Positions 38,055 to 46,484 of a stretch of DNA of 64,000 nt are shown here, piece after piece; positions within the stretch are counted from its first letter, which is position 1, and the number at the start of each line of letters is the position of its first letter. The position numbers were made by a program, and so were the translations under genes. The stretch comes from Marinobacter nauticus (lineage in GTDB: Bacteria; Pseudomonadota; Gammaproteobacteria; Pseudomonadales; Oleiphilaceae): positions 372,001 to 436,000 of the forward strand of contig NZ_RBJB01000004.1 of the NCBI RefSeq assembly GCF_003634635.1, written 5' to 3'. The notes beneath the pieces were generated by a model. That model was given only the letters and a program-made list of their open reading frames with translations. It made no database searches and was not told the origin of the DNA.

Positions 38055-39419
38055 TTACGGTGTCTCCGACCCTTTCAGGCCGATACTGAAACGGTTGATG
38101 TAGGCATTGGGTTCGCGCGGAGTGAAAGGGACGCCGTCAATCAGCTCTCCCTGCATGGGGCGTTCGAAATTCTCCTGGGCAAAGTCCGGGAAATCACTGG
38201 CGGTCATCAGACCATCCTCGATCAGTGACTGGGCGGCTTCGGCGTAAAGATCACCCCGATACACCCGGGCCGCGGTCTTCATATACCAGTCGTCGGGTTT
38301 TGCCTCGGGGATCTGGCCCCAGCGCCGCATCTGACTCAGGTACCAGATCGCATCAGACGGATACGGATAGGTGGCGTGGTAGCGGAAGAAAACGTTGAAG
38401 TCCGGTACTTCCCGGACATCGCCCTTTTCATACTCGAAGGTACCGGTCATGGAGTTGGCAATGACTTCCCTGTCGGCCCCCACGTAGCTGGGGCGGGCAA
38501 GGATGTCCACGGCGGCCTCCCGGTTGGCGTTCTGGTTTTCGTCCAGCCAGTAAGCCGCGCGGATCAGCGCCCGCAGTAAACGCAGGTGGGTGTTGGGGTA
38601 TTGCTCGGCCCAGGCTTCGGTCACCCCGAACACCTTTTCCGGGTTGTTGGGCCAGATTTCGTAGTCGGTAATCACCGGGACACCAATGCCCTTGAAGACC
38701 GCCTGCTGATTCCAGGGTTCACCCACGCAATAGCCCTGGATGGTACCGGCTTCCATGGTGGCCGGCATCTGCGGTGGCGGTGTCACGGAGAGGTGAACGT
38801 CGGCCTCGAGGGTGCCGCTGGTGTCACCGCGCTGGGGCGCGTAGAAGCCGGGATTCAGGCCACCAGCGGCCAGCCAGTAACGCAGTTCGTAATTGTGGGT
38901 GGACACCGGAAACACCATGCCCATGCGGAAGCGCTCGCCGTTGGCGCGGGTCTGCTCTACCACCGGCTTCAGCGCGCTGGCTGAAATCGGGTGTTCCGGA
39001 TGATCGCCTTCCATGTCCAGGTTTGGTTTCATCGCTTCCCAGACGTCGTTGGACACGGTAATGCCGTTGCCATTGAGGTCCATACTGAAGGCGGTGATGA
39101 TATCGGCCTGGGTGCCATAGCCTATGGAGGCGCCCAGGGGCTGGCCGGCCAGCATGTGGGCGCCGTCCAGTTCACCGGTGATCACCCGGTCCAGCAGCAC
39201 CTTCCAGTTCGCCTGAGCTTCGAGTTCTACGAATAACCCTTCGTCCATGAAGTAGCCCTGTTCCCAGGCAACCGCCAGGGGCGCCATATCCGTGAGTTTG
39301 ATAAAGCCAAGCTTCAGATCGGGTTTCTCCGCCGGGCCGATGTCGGCCTGGGCCAGGGAGCTCAGGCCGATCAGGGTGGCGGTCAGTAAAGGTCGAACAT
39401 AATGGTTCACAGTCTTCAT
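38055..39419 (-). CDS. nrtA: Nitrate/nitrite-binding periplasmic protein NrtA-like
   Basis: A 454-residue periplasmic solute-binding protein of the NrtA/CmpA family. It starts with a Sec signal (MKTVNHYVRPLLTATLIGLS, cleavage after AQA), lacks a lipobox Cys, and shows the family pattern KLGFIKLTDMAPLAVAWEQGYF and YCVGEPWNQQAV. The ATG at 39419 has GAGAGG upstream; an ATG-like start at 39443 would add eight residues before the signal peptide. It is the first gene of the transporter operon and has a terminator in its leader. Confidence 0.92.
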   Translation of the reverse strand: MKTVNHYVRPLLTATLIGLSSLAQADIGPAEKPDLKLGFIKLTDMAPLAVAWEQGYFMDEGLFVELEAQANWKVLLDRVITGELDGAHMLAGQPLGASIGYGTQADIITAFSMDLNGNGITVSNDVWEAMKPNLDMEGDHPEHPISASALKPVVEQTRANGERFRMGMVFPVSTHNYELRYWLAAGGLNPGFYAPQRGDTSGTLEADVHLSVTPPPQMPATMEAGTIQGYCVGEPWNQQAVFKGIGVPVITDYEIWPNNPEKVFGVTEAWAEQYPNTHLRLLRALIRAAYWLDENQNANREAAVDILARPSYVGADREVIANSMTGTFEYEKGDVREVPDFNVFFRYHATYPYPSDAIWYLSQMRRWGQIPEAKPDDWYMKTAARVYRGDLYAEAAQSLIEDGLMTASDFPDFAQENFERPMQGELIDGVPFTPREPNAYINRFSIGLKGSETP

Positions 39420-39454
39420 CGTGATGCCTCTCGGTTCTCTCATTTCAGACGCGC

Positions 39455-39493
39455 AAAAAAAAGCGCCTGCCTCCGTTGCCGGAGAGCAGGCGC
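39455..39493 (-). terminator. Leader terminator upstream of nrtA
   Basis: Minus-strand GCGCCTGC and GCAGGCGC arms (with CTCCG/CGGAG and a GCAA loop inside) followed by eight U (39455-39462). It lies 36 bases before the nrtA start and must be overcome for expression, as in the Klebsiella nasF leader. Confidence 0.85.
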
Positions 39494-39502
39494 CGATGCC
39501 TG
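39487..39502 (-). promoter_or_regulatory. Candidate ANTAR P2 hairpin in the nrtA leader
   Basis: Minus-strand CAGGC-ATCGGC-GCCTG: a perfect 5-bp stem with a six-base loop carrying A1 and G4, the known ANTAR target pattern. Its 3' arm is part of the 5' arm of the terminator, so the structures exclude each other. A P1 partner is not clear; GTG-AACCAT-CAC near 39523-39534 is a weak candidate. In addition CTCTCATTT and AAATGAGAG flank the terminator and could pair. Confidence 0.65.
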
Positions 39503-39544
39503 TAAATGAGAGCTGTGATGTCGTGATGGTTCACTAATCACTGA

Positions 39545-39559
39545 GCACAAGCCGTGCCA
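39545..39559 (-). promoter_or_regulatory. Sigma-54 promoter of the nrt operon
   Basis: Minus-strand TGGCAC-GGCTT-GTGC, matching TGGCAC-N5-TTGC at all but one position. The predicted start is near 39533. NtrC-like half-sites TTGGTGCA (39643-39650) and TGCACCAA (39664-39671) are centred about 124 bases upstream. Confidence 0.65.
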
Positions 39560-39642
39560 TTTAGAACTATTCAGTTATTTCAGTAAGTTGCGGCATGCCT
39601 GCACGTTCCGACAGGGGAATCCGGTTCTGTGCCGGGGTGGTT

Positions 39643-39671
39643 TTGGTGCAGAAAATGGCCCTTTGCACCAA
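39643..39671. promoter_or_regulatory. Paired NtrC-like half-sites between nrtA and nasA
   Basis: TTGGTGCA and TGCACCAA form an inverted pair with 13 bases between. Each matches half of the NtrC operator (TGCAC-N7-GTGCA); the orientation is inverted compared with one full site. They lie between the two divergent sigma-54 promoters, at a distance usual for enhancer sites. Confidence 0.45.
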
Positions 39672-39780
39672 GGTGAACGCCAATCGATAGGCTTTTCACG
39701 GAAACTTTTTAACGGGGCACCTGGCTTCGACAGGCGCACCATGCGCCATTCAAGGCCCTTTCAGGCATCAAAGCGTGTAC

Positions 39781-39796
39781 TGGCCTCCTAATTGCT
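39781..39796 (+). promoter_or_regulatory. Sigma-54 promoter of nasA
   Basis: TGGCCT-CCTAA-TTGCT, a close match to TGGCAC-N5-TTGCT with the GG and GC dinucleotides in place. The predicted start is near 39807, giving a leader of about 88 bases. Confidence 0.7.
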
Positions 39797-39818
39797 TTCT
39801 TTAGTGGCAGACAACACA

Positions 39819-39873
39819 GGCAACGAAGCCCGCCCCCGGCTCTGGAAACGGAAACCGGGTGGCGGGCTTTTTT
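39819..39873 (+). terminator. nasA leader terminator with overlapping ANTAR-type hairpin
   Basis: Arms AAGCCCGCCCCCGG (39826-39839) and CCGGGTGGCGGGCTT (39855-39869, one bulged T) are followed by a six-base T run. The small hairpin GGC-AACGAA-GCC (39819-39830), loop A1/G4, shares its 3' arm with the 5' arm of the terminator. It ends 22 bases before the nasA start, so read-through is needed for expression. Confidence 0.75.
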
Positions 39874-39894
39874 GGTTTAAGAGCGAGGAACAGC

Positions 39895-42570
39895 ATGAAA
39901 CACCACGACACGCCAGCGGACTCTATTGCCACCACCTGCCCCTACTGTGGTGTTGGCTGCGGTGTTCTGGCCGCCCCTGGCCATGTCGAAGGCGACCATC
40001 AGCACCCGGCCAATGGCGGACGGCTTTGCGTCAAAGGTTCTGCCTTGCACGAGACGCTGGAGGATGCCAACCGGTTGCTGGTGCCAAAGGTTGAGGGCCG
40101 TGAGGTGGCGTGGGCAGAGGCCATTGACCGGGTAGCCGAGGTCATTTCCGAATCGGTGCGTGAGCATGGCCCGGAATCCGTGGCTTTCTATCTCTCCGGG
40201 CAGTTGCTCACTGAGGATTACTACATTGCCAACAAGCTGGCCAAGGGCTTCATCGCGACCCCGCACGTGGATACTAATTCAAGACTGTGCATGTCATCAG
40301 CGGTTGCGGCGCACAAACGTGCCTTTGGCGAGGACTGTGTCCCGGGCTGCTACGAGGATCTTGAACTGGCGGACCTGCTGGTGCTTGCGGGCAGCAACGC
40401 CGCCTGGGCCCATCCGGTGCTGTATCAGCGGATGAGTGCCGCCCGCCGTCAGGGCCGGAGAGTGGTCGTTATCGACCCGAGAAAGACAGCCACAGCGGAT
40501 CTGGCTGATCTGCACCTTCAGCTTCGCCCCGGAACGGATACCCTGTTGTTCAATGGCCTGCTGGTCTGGCTGCACGATCACGGAGCCTTGGCGGGCGACT
40601 ACCTTGCAGAGCACTGTAACGGTTTCGAGGAAACCCTGGCGATCGCCCGGTCCTGCGCGCCTTCCGTGCAAGCAGTGGCCAGCGGCTGCGATCTGGCAGC
40701 AGACGAGGTTTGCTGTTTCTACCAGTGGTTTGCCGACACCGGGCGCACCGTGACCGCCTTTTCCCAGGGCATTAATCAGTCGGTCGCCGGTACCGACAAG
40801 GCCAATGCCATCATTAACTGCCATCTGGCTACCGGGCGGGTGGGTCAACCGGGTGCGAGCCCGTTTTCGTTGACCGGGCAACCCAATGCCATGGGTGGCC
40901 GTGAGGTCGGCGGGCTGGCCAATACCCTGGCAGCCCATATGGATTATGACACCCCGGGCGCCTTACTCCGGGTTTCGGATTTCTGGCACTGCGAGCAGGT
41001 AGCCCGGGGCCCTGGCCATAAAGCCGTGGAGTTGTTCGAGGCGGTTCACCGGGGTGAGATCCGCGTGCTCTGGGTAATGGGAACCAACCCCGCAGTCAGC
41101 CTGCCGGACACTGACCGGATTCACCAGGCACTGTCCCGTTGCCAGACTTTGATCGTCTCGGATTGTGTGGCCCAGACCGATACCACGCAGTTTGCCGATA
41201 TTCTGCTGCCTGCTGCCGGTTGGGGCGAGAAAGATGGAACGGTGACCAATTCGGAGCGTCGTATTTCGCGCCAACGGCGGTTTCTACCCCTGCCGGAGCA
41301 GGTCCGACCGGACTGGCAGATTATCCGGGATGTTGCCCGGGCCCTCGGCCATGCTCATGCTTTCGATTACCAGTCCCCCGCCGATATCTTTCGCGAACAT
41401 GCGGTATTGTCCGGCTATGGCAATGGGGGCGAACGAGTGTTCAATATTTCCGCCTTGTCTCAACTCAGCAACCAGGAGTACGACGAGCTGACGCCGGTGC
41501 AGTGGCCCGTCACCGCCGGCAATCCCGGAGCCTGGGTGCAAACCCGACGGTTGTTTGGGAACGGGCGATTTCCCACGCCCGATGGCCGGGCCCGCTTGGT
41601 GCCCGTGTCCAGTTTGCCGCCCGGGCAGCAACCGACCCCTCGGTATCCGCTGGTGGTGAATACTGGCCGAATCCGGGACCAATGGCATACCATGACCCGA
41701 ACGGCTCTGGCACCCAGGCTGTTTGCCCATCGCAGCGAGCCGTTCATAGAGTTGCATCCGGCGGATATTGCCGGCTTTGGCCTGATTGAAGGTGCCCTGG
41801 CGGTACTGCGTGGGCCGGACGGTGCAGGTTACGTTGGCCGGGTTCGGGCCAACACCGGACAGCGCACCGGTGAAGTCTTTGTGCCCATTCACTGGAATGG
41901 CCGGTTTGCCTCCTCCGCTCTGGCCTCCAGCCTGATCCGGCCGGTTGTGGACCCTATCTCCGGTCAGCCAGAAGGCAAGCACGGTGTGGCGACTATCGGG
42001 CCCCTGGTGACCCGCTGGCAGGCGAGGATGATGTTGGGTGATGCCGGCGACGCCTCGTTGGACACCACAGCCCTTGTCTACTGGAGCCGCCAGCGTTTGC
42101 GCCACAGTCACAGCTGGTGGTTCGCCGGGTGCCACGACATGAACTGGCGGGACTGGGGGCAACGGTGTTTTTCGCGGGAACCGGAACTGGTCATGGAAGA
42201 CCAAGCGAGACAGCGTTACCGGGCCGCCTGGCTTAGTGGCGATCGACTGGACGCCGTGTTGCTGGTTGAGCCCTGTGTCCAGACCATGCCGGATCTGGAC
42301 TGGCTGGACAGTTGTTTTGACAAAGGTGAGCTGGCGTCGGAACAACGCCGCTCGTTACTGGCGGCAGGCACAGTGGAAGGGGAAGCGTCAGGGCCGATTG
42401 TCTGCAGTTGTTTTGGCGTGGGTGAGAACCAGATTGCCCAGGCCATTGAACAGGGCATGGCCAGCCCCGAAGCACTGGGTGAGCAGCTGAAGTGTGGCAC
42501 CAACTGTGGCTCCTGTCTGCCGGAGATCCGGGACCTGCTGGCGCGCACAGGGGCTCGGGAACCTGCCTGA
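39895..42570 (+). CDS. nasA: Assimilatory nitrate reductase catalytic subunit
   Basis: An 891-residue cytoplasmic molybdenum enzyme that reduces nitrate to nitrite. The N-terminal [4Fe-4S] site is C15-P-Y-C18-GVG-C22 plus a later Cys in GRLCVKG; the molybdopterin oxidoreductase and dinucleotide-binding domains follow. The last 60 residues form a BFD-like [2Fe-2S] domain (CSCFGVGENQIAQAI; CGTNCGSC) as in Klebsiella NasA, probably receiving electrons from the NirB-like reductase. The ATG at 39895 has AGGAA upstream. An earlier in-frame ATG at 39859 falls within the leader terminator and is rejected. Confidence 0.96.
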   Translation: MKHHDTPADSIATTCPYCGVGCGVLAAPGHVEGDHQHPANGGRLCVKGSALHETLEDANRLLVPKVEGREVAWAEAIDRVAEVISESVREHGPESVAFYLSGQLLTEDYYIANKLAKGFIATPHVDTNSRLCMSSAVAAHKRAFGEDCVPGCYEDLELADLLVLAGSNAAWAHPVLYQRMSAARRQGRRVVVIDPRKTATADLADLHLQLRPGTDTLLFNGLLVWLHDHGALAGDYLAEHCNGFEETLAIARSCAPSVQAVASGCDLAADEVCCFYQWFADTGRTVTAFSQGINQSVAGTDKANAIINCHLATGRVGQPGASPFSLTGQPNAMGGREVGGLANTLAAHMDYDTPGALLRVSDFWHCEQVARGPGHKAVELFEAVHRGEIRVLWVMGTNPAVSLPDTDRIHQALSRCQTLIVSDCVAQTDTTQFADILLPAAGWGEKDGTVTNSERRISRQRRFLPLPEQVRPDWQIIRDVARALGHAHAFDYQSPADIFREHAVLSGYGNGGERVFNISALSQLSNQEYDELTPVQWPVTAGNPGAWVQTRRLFGNGRFPTPDGRARLVPVSSLPPGQQPTPRYPLVVNTGRIRDQWHTMTRTALAPRLFAHRSEPFIELHPADIAGFGLIEGALAVLRGPDGAGYVGRVRANTGQRTGEVFVPIHWNGRFASSALASSLIRPVVDPISGQPEGKHGVATIGPLVTRWQARMMLGDAGDASLDTTALVYWSRQRLRHSHSWWFAGCHDMNWRDWGQRCFSREPELVMEDQARQRYRAAWLSGDRLDAVLLVEPCVQTMPDLDWLDSCFDKGELASEQRRSLLAAGTVEGEASGPIVCSCFGVGENQIAQAIEQGMASPEALGEQLKCGTNCGSCLPEIRDLLARTGAREPA

Positions 42571-42571
42571 A

Positions 42572-43276
42572 TCAGGCCGCGGCCGCCCGCCTAAGCAGCG
42601 ACAATGGTACCCGATAGCGAAGGATCCGGGCATGCTGGCTGACAGTCACCGTGCAGGTCTTGCTGTTAACGCGTACCACCTGGCCCCGCTTCTCGCGCCG
42701 GCCATCGCCGAACACCACCGAATCCCCCACCTGCCAGCGCCGGTACTCCGCAGCGGGACTCGGAAATTCAAAGGGTGTACTGGCTAGCTCTATCCCACAG
42801 TCGCTGGCTAGGCCGGACAGGTGCCGTCGGGTAGCGTCGGCTGCACCGCTATGATGCAGATCGTCCAGGGCCTCATAGAAATGCCGGTTGTGAACGGAGC
42901 CGTAATGCCGTTGCCCGGCACTGTGCTGCAGCAAATGGGCAAACTCATGGCAGCAGGTATGCGCCAGCAGGTTCAGCACAGTTACCTCGCCCCCGAAATA
43001 ACCCCGGCCACGGATCTCCCGGGTTGATAGCCAGCCCTGGGCGGTGGCCGGTTGATGCTTGGCGGCGATCATCCGGGCTCCGTAGGTAATCAGGTGCTGT
43101 TTCTTGCGAGGATCAAAGCGGTGGTAGGTGGCCTGGCCCGAGCCGACCCGCAATGCCAGCCCGGCGCCCGGATTTGCCTGCTGAACCCAGCCTTCAGCCG
43201 GCGTCCAGAGAATGTCCCGGGTGGTCTGGCACATGAGGGTGCCGATGGCATATGCATTCGGAGGTAGTTGAGGCAT
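42572..43276 (-). CDS. SprT-like zinc metalloprotease
   Basis: A 234-residue protein with the SprT-like zinc site HEFAH (HExxH) and a third His in SVHNRHFYEAL. SprT-like proteases of the Spartan group act on DNA-bound proteins; bacterial members are little studied. Residues from about 175 (GDSVVFGDGRREKRGQVVRV) form a small basic, beta-rich tail. It converges with nasA: stops are one base apart, within the palindrome GCCTGA-A-TCAGGC. Confidence 0.8.
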   Translation of the reverse strand: MPQLPPNAYAIGTLMCQTTRDILWTPAEGWVQQANPGAGLALRVGSGQATYHRFDPRKKQHLITYGARMIAAKHQPATAQGWLSTREIRGRGYFGGEVTVLNLLAHTCCHEFAHLLQHSAGQRHYGSVHNRHFYEALDDLHHSGAADATRRHLSGLASDCGIELASTPFEFPSPAAEYRRWQVGDSVVFGDGRREKRGQVVRVNSKTCTVTVSQHARILRYRVPLSLLRRAAAA

Positions 43277-43546
43277 GAGTCTTGATTGGCGCTAAAAAAC
43301 AGTCACGTGATTGTATGGATGGATAGACTAACCAGCGATTTTACAAATTGCTATGGCCCGATTTGGAAGAGTTGTCTAGAGGCTCTCTCTAACTCTGATC
43401 TCAAGTCCAGCGAATACGCCACTCCGGTGCTCGGCCTGATCTCCGGTAACCTGTCCCTGGAATGCCTTGATCCCGACTCACCTCCCTCCAGGGAGTATGA
43501 TGCGTCGGGCAGCGTCGACGAAGCTGCCGCTTGAACCCTAAACGAT

Positions 43547-43598
43547 AATCAGACAAACTGTCACCAGATATTGCTAAGTGGTGACGATTTGTCTGATT
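43547..43598. promoter_or_regulatory. Inverted-repeat operator at the start of the abiE operon
   Basis: Twenty-base arms (43547-43566 and 43579-43598) match at 18 positions when inverted; the left arm begins AATCAGACAAA and ends TGTCACCA. The spacer is 12 bases. AbiEi antitoxins are known to bind inverted repeats in their own promoter (family knowledge), so this is a likely autoregulatory site. The 294-base gap 43277-43570 otherwise holds no supported gene. Confidence 0.65.
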
Positions 43599-44209
43599 CC
43601 AGTTCTCCCCAATCTTCCCGGGTACTACTTCAAGCCCTGTTCCAAAAGCAAGGAGGCCAGCTCCGCTTGAGCGAAGCGTTGGCGCGGGGCTTTAGTCGGT
43701 ACCAGTTCTATCAGCTCCGGGATGAGGGGCTGATAGAGCCGGTCAGCCGTGGTCTGTACCGACTGGCGGATCTGCCGCCCATCGAAAACCCGGATCTGGT
43801 GGCCGCCGCTACTCGGTTCCCAAGTGCAGTGCTTTGCCTGATTTCCGCGCTGGACTGGCATGGCATCACCACACAGATTCCCCATCAGGTGCATCTGGCG
43901 GTGGCGAGGGATGCCCGTCTCCCGGTTCTGGATTACCCGCCGGTGGCCGGGTACCGGTTCTCCGGACTAGCCTTCAGTGCAGGCATTGAGCAGGTCGATG
44001 TAGATGGCATTACCCTGAACGTTTACAACCCGGAGAAAACCCTGGCGGACTGTTTCAAGTTCCGGAATCGTATCGGCATGGATGTGGTGCTTGAGGCGCT
44101 GGAGCTTTATCGCATTCGTAAAACCTTTCTGCCGGGCAAGTTGATGGAATACGCCCGAATCTGCCGGGTCGCCACTGTTATGGCACCCTATGTGGAAGCC
44201 AAGTTGTGA
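43571..44209 (+). CDS. AbiEi-type antitoxin (type IV toxin-antitoxin)
   Basis: A protein of up to 212 residues with an N-terminal winged helix (LSEALARGFSRYQFYQLRDEGLIEPVSRGLYRL) and the AbiEi C-terminal region (LALISALDWHGIT-like, YNPEKTLADCFKFRNRIGMDVV). It both represses the operon and counters the AbiEii toxin in characterised pairs. The start is uncertain: the annotated TTG at 43571 lies in the spacer of the operator, TTG 43589 in its right arm, and no ATG is near. It is followed after 47 bases by the toxin gene. Confidence 0.85.
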   Translation: MLSGDDLSDSSSPQSSRVLLQALFQKQGGQLRLSEALARGFSRYQFYQLRDEGLIEPVSRGLYRLADLPPIENPDLVAAATRFPSAVLCLISALDWHGITTQIPHQVHLAVARDARLPVLDYPPVAGYRFSGLAFSAGIEQVDVDGITLNVYNPEKTLADCFKFRNRIGMDVVLEALELYRIRKTFLPGKLMEYARICRVATVMAPYVEAKL

Positions 44210-44256
44210 ATGGAATCAGTCAATCAACGGAATAACCAAAGTGAAAGGAGATCGCG

Positions 44257-45162
44257 ATGGCAACGAACACCGCCGCGTCTGTTCGACAGAAACTGCTGAA
44301 TAAATCCCGGGCTGAAAAGCGCCCCTTTCAGGAGCTGTTGCAGTATTACGCCATGGAGCGGTTTCTGTATCGGCTGAGCCAATCGCCCCACAGCGGCTGC
44401 TTTACCCTGAAGGGCGCACTGATGCTCTGGGCCATGCAGGGGCAGACCAGCCGACCGACCCGGGATATTGATATGCTGGGCCAGACCAGTAACGAACCTG
44501 AGGCGATTCTGGACCAGGTACAAGAAATCATTGCTGCTGAAGTGATGGATGACGGTTTGCATTTCGATCCAGATACCCTGAAGGCAGAAGCCATCACCGA
44601 AGATGCAGACTATCAGGGACTGAGGGTGACCTTCACTGGTTTTCTCGACAACGCCAGAATTCCGATGCAACTGGATATTGGCTTTGGCGATCCCGTATTT
44701 CCGTTCCCCTCCTGGCTGGAGTTTCCAACCTTACTGGATTTTCCCGCTGCACGGATTCAGTGCTACACACCTGAATCGTCTATTGCCGAGAAATTCCAGG
44801 CAATGGTGAATCTGGGTGAGCTGAACAGCCGGATGAAGGACTTTTACGATATCTGGCTGATGTCTCGTCAACACGAATTCCAGTCGAAAAACCTCAAGAG
44901 TGCGGTTGACGGTACCTTCCAGAAACGCGGGACCGAAATTCCTGAAACCAATCCCTTTTCTGCCGCTTTTGTGGACAGCAAACAGCTACAGTGGCAGGCT
45001 TTCCGTAAACGCCTTGGCCAGGATCATGTGCCGGAGGCATTTTCGGAAGTTGTAGAGGCGGTGGTTGAGTTTCTAGGGCCTGTGATGGCGAATCAAGGCA
45101 CGGATGCTCCGAGGGAAATCTGGCTCCCACCCGGATTGTGGAGTCTGCAGGCCGATGGCTAG
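44257..45162 (+). CDS. AbiEii-type nucleotidyltransferase toxin
   Basis: A 301-residue DUF1814 nucleotidyltransferase. The family motifs are visible: FTLKGALML followed by TRDIDMLG (the metal-binding DxD), then LDIGFGDP, and a C-terminal EKFQAMVNLGELNSRMKDFYDIW. AbiEii enzymes block growth by modifying tRNA or other targets and can give abortive phage resistance. The ATG follows AAAGGAG. The pair lies in an accessory segment with lower GC between the nitrate genes. Confidence 0.9.
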   Translation: MATNTAASVRQKLLNKSRAEKRPFQELLQYYAMERFLYRLSQSPHSGCFTLKGALMLWAMQGQTSRPTRDIDMLGQTSNEPEAILDQVQEIIAAEVMDDGLHFDPDTLKAEAITEDADYQGLRVTFTGFLDNARIPMQLDIGFGDPVFPFPSWLEFPTLLDFPAARIQCYTPESSIAEKFQAMVNLGELNSRMKDFYDIWLMSRQHEFQSKNLKSAVDGTFQKRGTEIPETNPFSAAFVDSKQLQWQAFRKRLGQDHVPEAFSEVVEAVVEFLGPVMANQGTDAPREIWLPPGLWSLQADG

Positions 45163-45578
45163 TTCTATTTTGGTAGGCAATATCTAGTAGCCGCTGTTGC
45201 AGCGCCTTCAGTGCATTCAAGGCTCCAAGTATGTGGGATTGCTAAACCGCATAGCCGAAAGAGATGAACGATGGCTCTAACCGTACCGATAAGCGGGATG
45301 TGATTTTCCCGGTCGTTTGAAGAACTTCAATGTGCGGCTGCGCAATGCCTTCGAGCAAAACTAGCGCAGTCTTCCCTAGCCATTCCACTGCAAAGCTTTT
45401 TGCGTGTTGTCCAATGCCCTAGAAGCCCGGATGGGTAGCTTCACCGCCGGATGGGAGCATTTCTTAAGAAGTGTGAAAACGCTTTTGAGCTGGTCGTGGA
45501 GTTTGCGGCTATTGGTCGGGAGTGGATTGCCTGAGTTCCCTGGATTCCGAATTGAAGAGCATCCAAATGCCCCCTTGA
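45163..45578. other. 416-base stretch without an intact gene
   Basis: AT-richer than its surroundings. A broken frame is suggested by MNDGSNRTDKRDVIFP starting at 45264, then, after a frame change, a C-terminus-like NFNVRLRNAFEQN ending at the TAG near 45365. This may be the remnant of a decayed gene. No repeat, RNA or promoter was recognised. Confidence 0.35.
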
Positions 45579-46037
45579 TCATTCGCGTGTTTTGCTAACA
45601 GACAATGAAGACAGAACTTCTTCGAAAATGTCATCCTGAGTACTGATGGTAATCCACGAAGTTGGATGTTTTGAGGTGGCGATAAATGCAGTGGTGTATC
45701 CATTGACGGCGACTGAGAAGCCGTAGGCGCTGTTACCCAAATCCAGCTGAACGACCTTGCCGGAGGATCTTTGTGCTTCATTAAATCCTTGCCTGACCTC
45801 GTCAACGGCGGTATCAAAATCTGGGCTGGTTTCCATGGTCATCAACGAACCAACCATTGCGGAACCAAGCCAAAGCTGGGTTTCAAAAGGTTGCACATCA
45901 ATCGTATCAAATCGACCGTTACCGAGCTCAAATGTCAGGTGATTGGAGGTGTGAAACTCAATGGGTGTCTGGCCAGTGGCAGCACAACCAGAGAGCAGGC
46001 TGACCAGCACAAACCCGAAAGCGATAGTTTTTTTCAT
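45579..46037 (-). CDS. Hypothetical lipoprotein
   Basis: A 152-residue protein with a lipoprotein signal (MKKTIAFGFVLVSLLSGC, lipobox LSGC with Cys18). The mature part has no recognised domain; a segment with WLGSAMVGSLMTMETSPDFD and a central alternating beta pattern is seen. Asp does not follow the lipid Cys, so outer membrane sorting is likely. It is third in the direction of hcp and the 115-residue gene, with 15 bases between it and the latter. Confidence 0.65.
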   Translation of the reverse strand: MKKTIAFGFVLVSLLSGCAATGQTPIEFHTSNHLTFELGNGRFDTIDVQPFETQLWLGSAMVGSLMTMETSPDFDTAVDEVRQGFNEAQRSSGKVVQLDLGNSAYGFSVAVNGYTTAFIATSKHPTSWITISTQDDIFEEVLSSLSVSKTRE

Positions 46038-46052
46038 CAAACGGATCCCTGT

Positions 46053-46400
46053 TCAGTTCAAAGAGTCGAGAATAGGAGGCTTGAATTGAACCGCGCGAAA
46101 ACGCTTGCACATCATGTTAATGCGTACGTTACCCAGGAGAAAGGGCTCCCCCGACTTTCTGATAACACGTAACGCCCATTTTCTAAGCTTATTTGCTGGC
46201 CAACGGAGATCCTGAGGGTTTGGAACGGCATCAATCCATGTGCTGCAGTCTTCCATTTCGGCAAGTAATTCAACCACCCTTATGATTGTCTCATCCGTAA
46301 TCGAAGATGATGTAAAGAGGCGGGCATTAGCCTGTCCGTAGAATGCGCTGATGATTGCATGAATTATATCGACATCATTCTCAGTGATAGTGTCGCTCAT
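46053..46400 (-). CDS. Hypothetical protein
   Basis: A 115-residue soluble protein (MSDTITENDVDIIHAIISAF...) with no family recognised. It is largely helical in the first 60 residues and basic near the C-terminus (NKLRKWALRVIRKSG). The start at 46400 has AAGGA at a good distance; an ATG at 46409 lies too close to it. It lies downstream of hcp behind a hairpin at 46429-46462, so a link to type VI secretion is only positional. Confidence 0.5.
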   Translation of the reverse strand: MSDTITENDVDIIHAIISAFYGQANARLFTSSSITDETIIRVVELLAEMEDCSTWIDAVPNPQDLRWPANKLRKWALRVIRKSGEPFLLGNVRINMMCKRFRAVQFKPPILDSLN

Positions 46401-46428
46401 GCTCTTCATTCCTTGAAGTTCTAAAGCT

Positions 46429-46462
46429 AATGCCCCGGCGATCTCGCGAACGCCGGGGCATT
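46429..46462. terminator. Stem-loop downstream of hcp
   Basis: Perfect 12-bp arms AATGCCCCGGCG (46429-46440) and CGCCGGGGCATT (46451-46462) with a 10-base loop, 22 bases after the hcp stop. A strong hairpin; it may separate hcp from the two unknown genes. Confidence 0.7.
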
Positions 46463-46484
46463 ATAACGCTGAGGCCTGGGTAAA

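Noticed and set aside
43286..43534. Possible 82-residue gene upstream of abiE
   Set aside because: No ribosome binding site, family or composition typical of a real protein.
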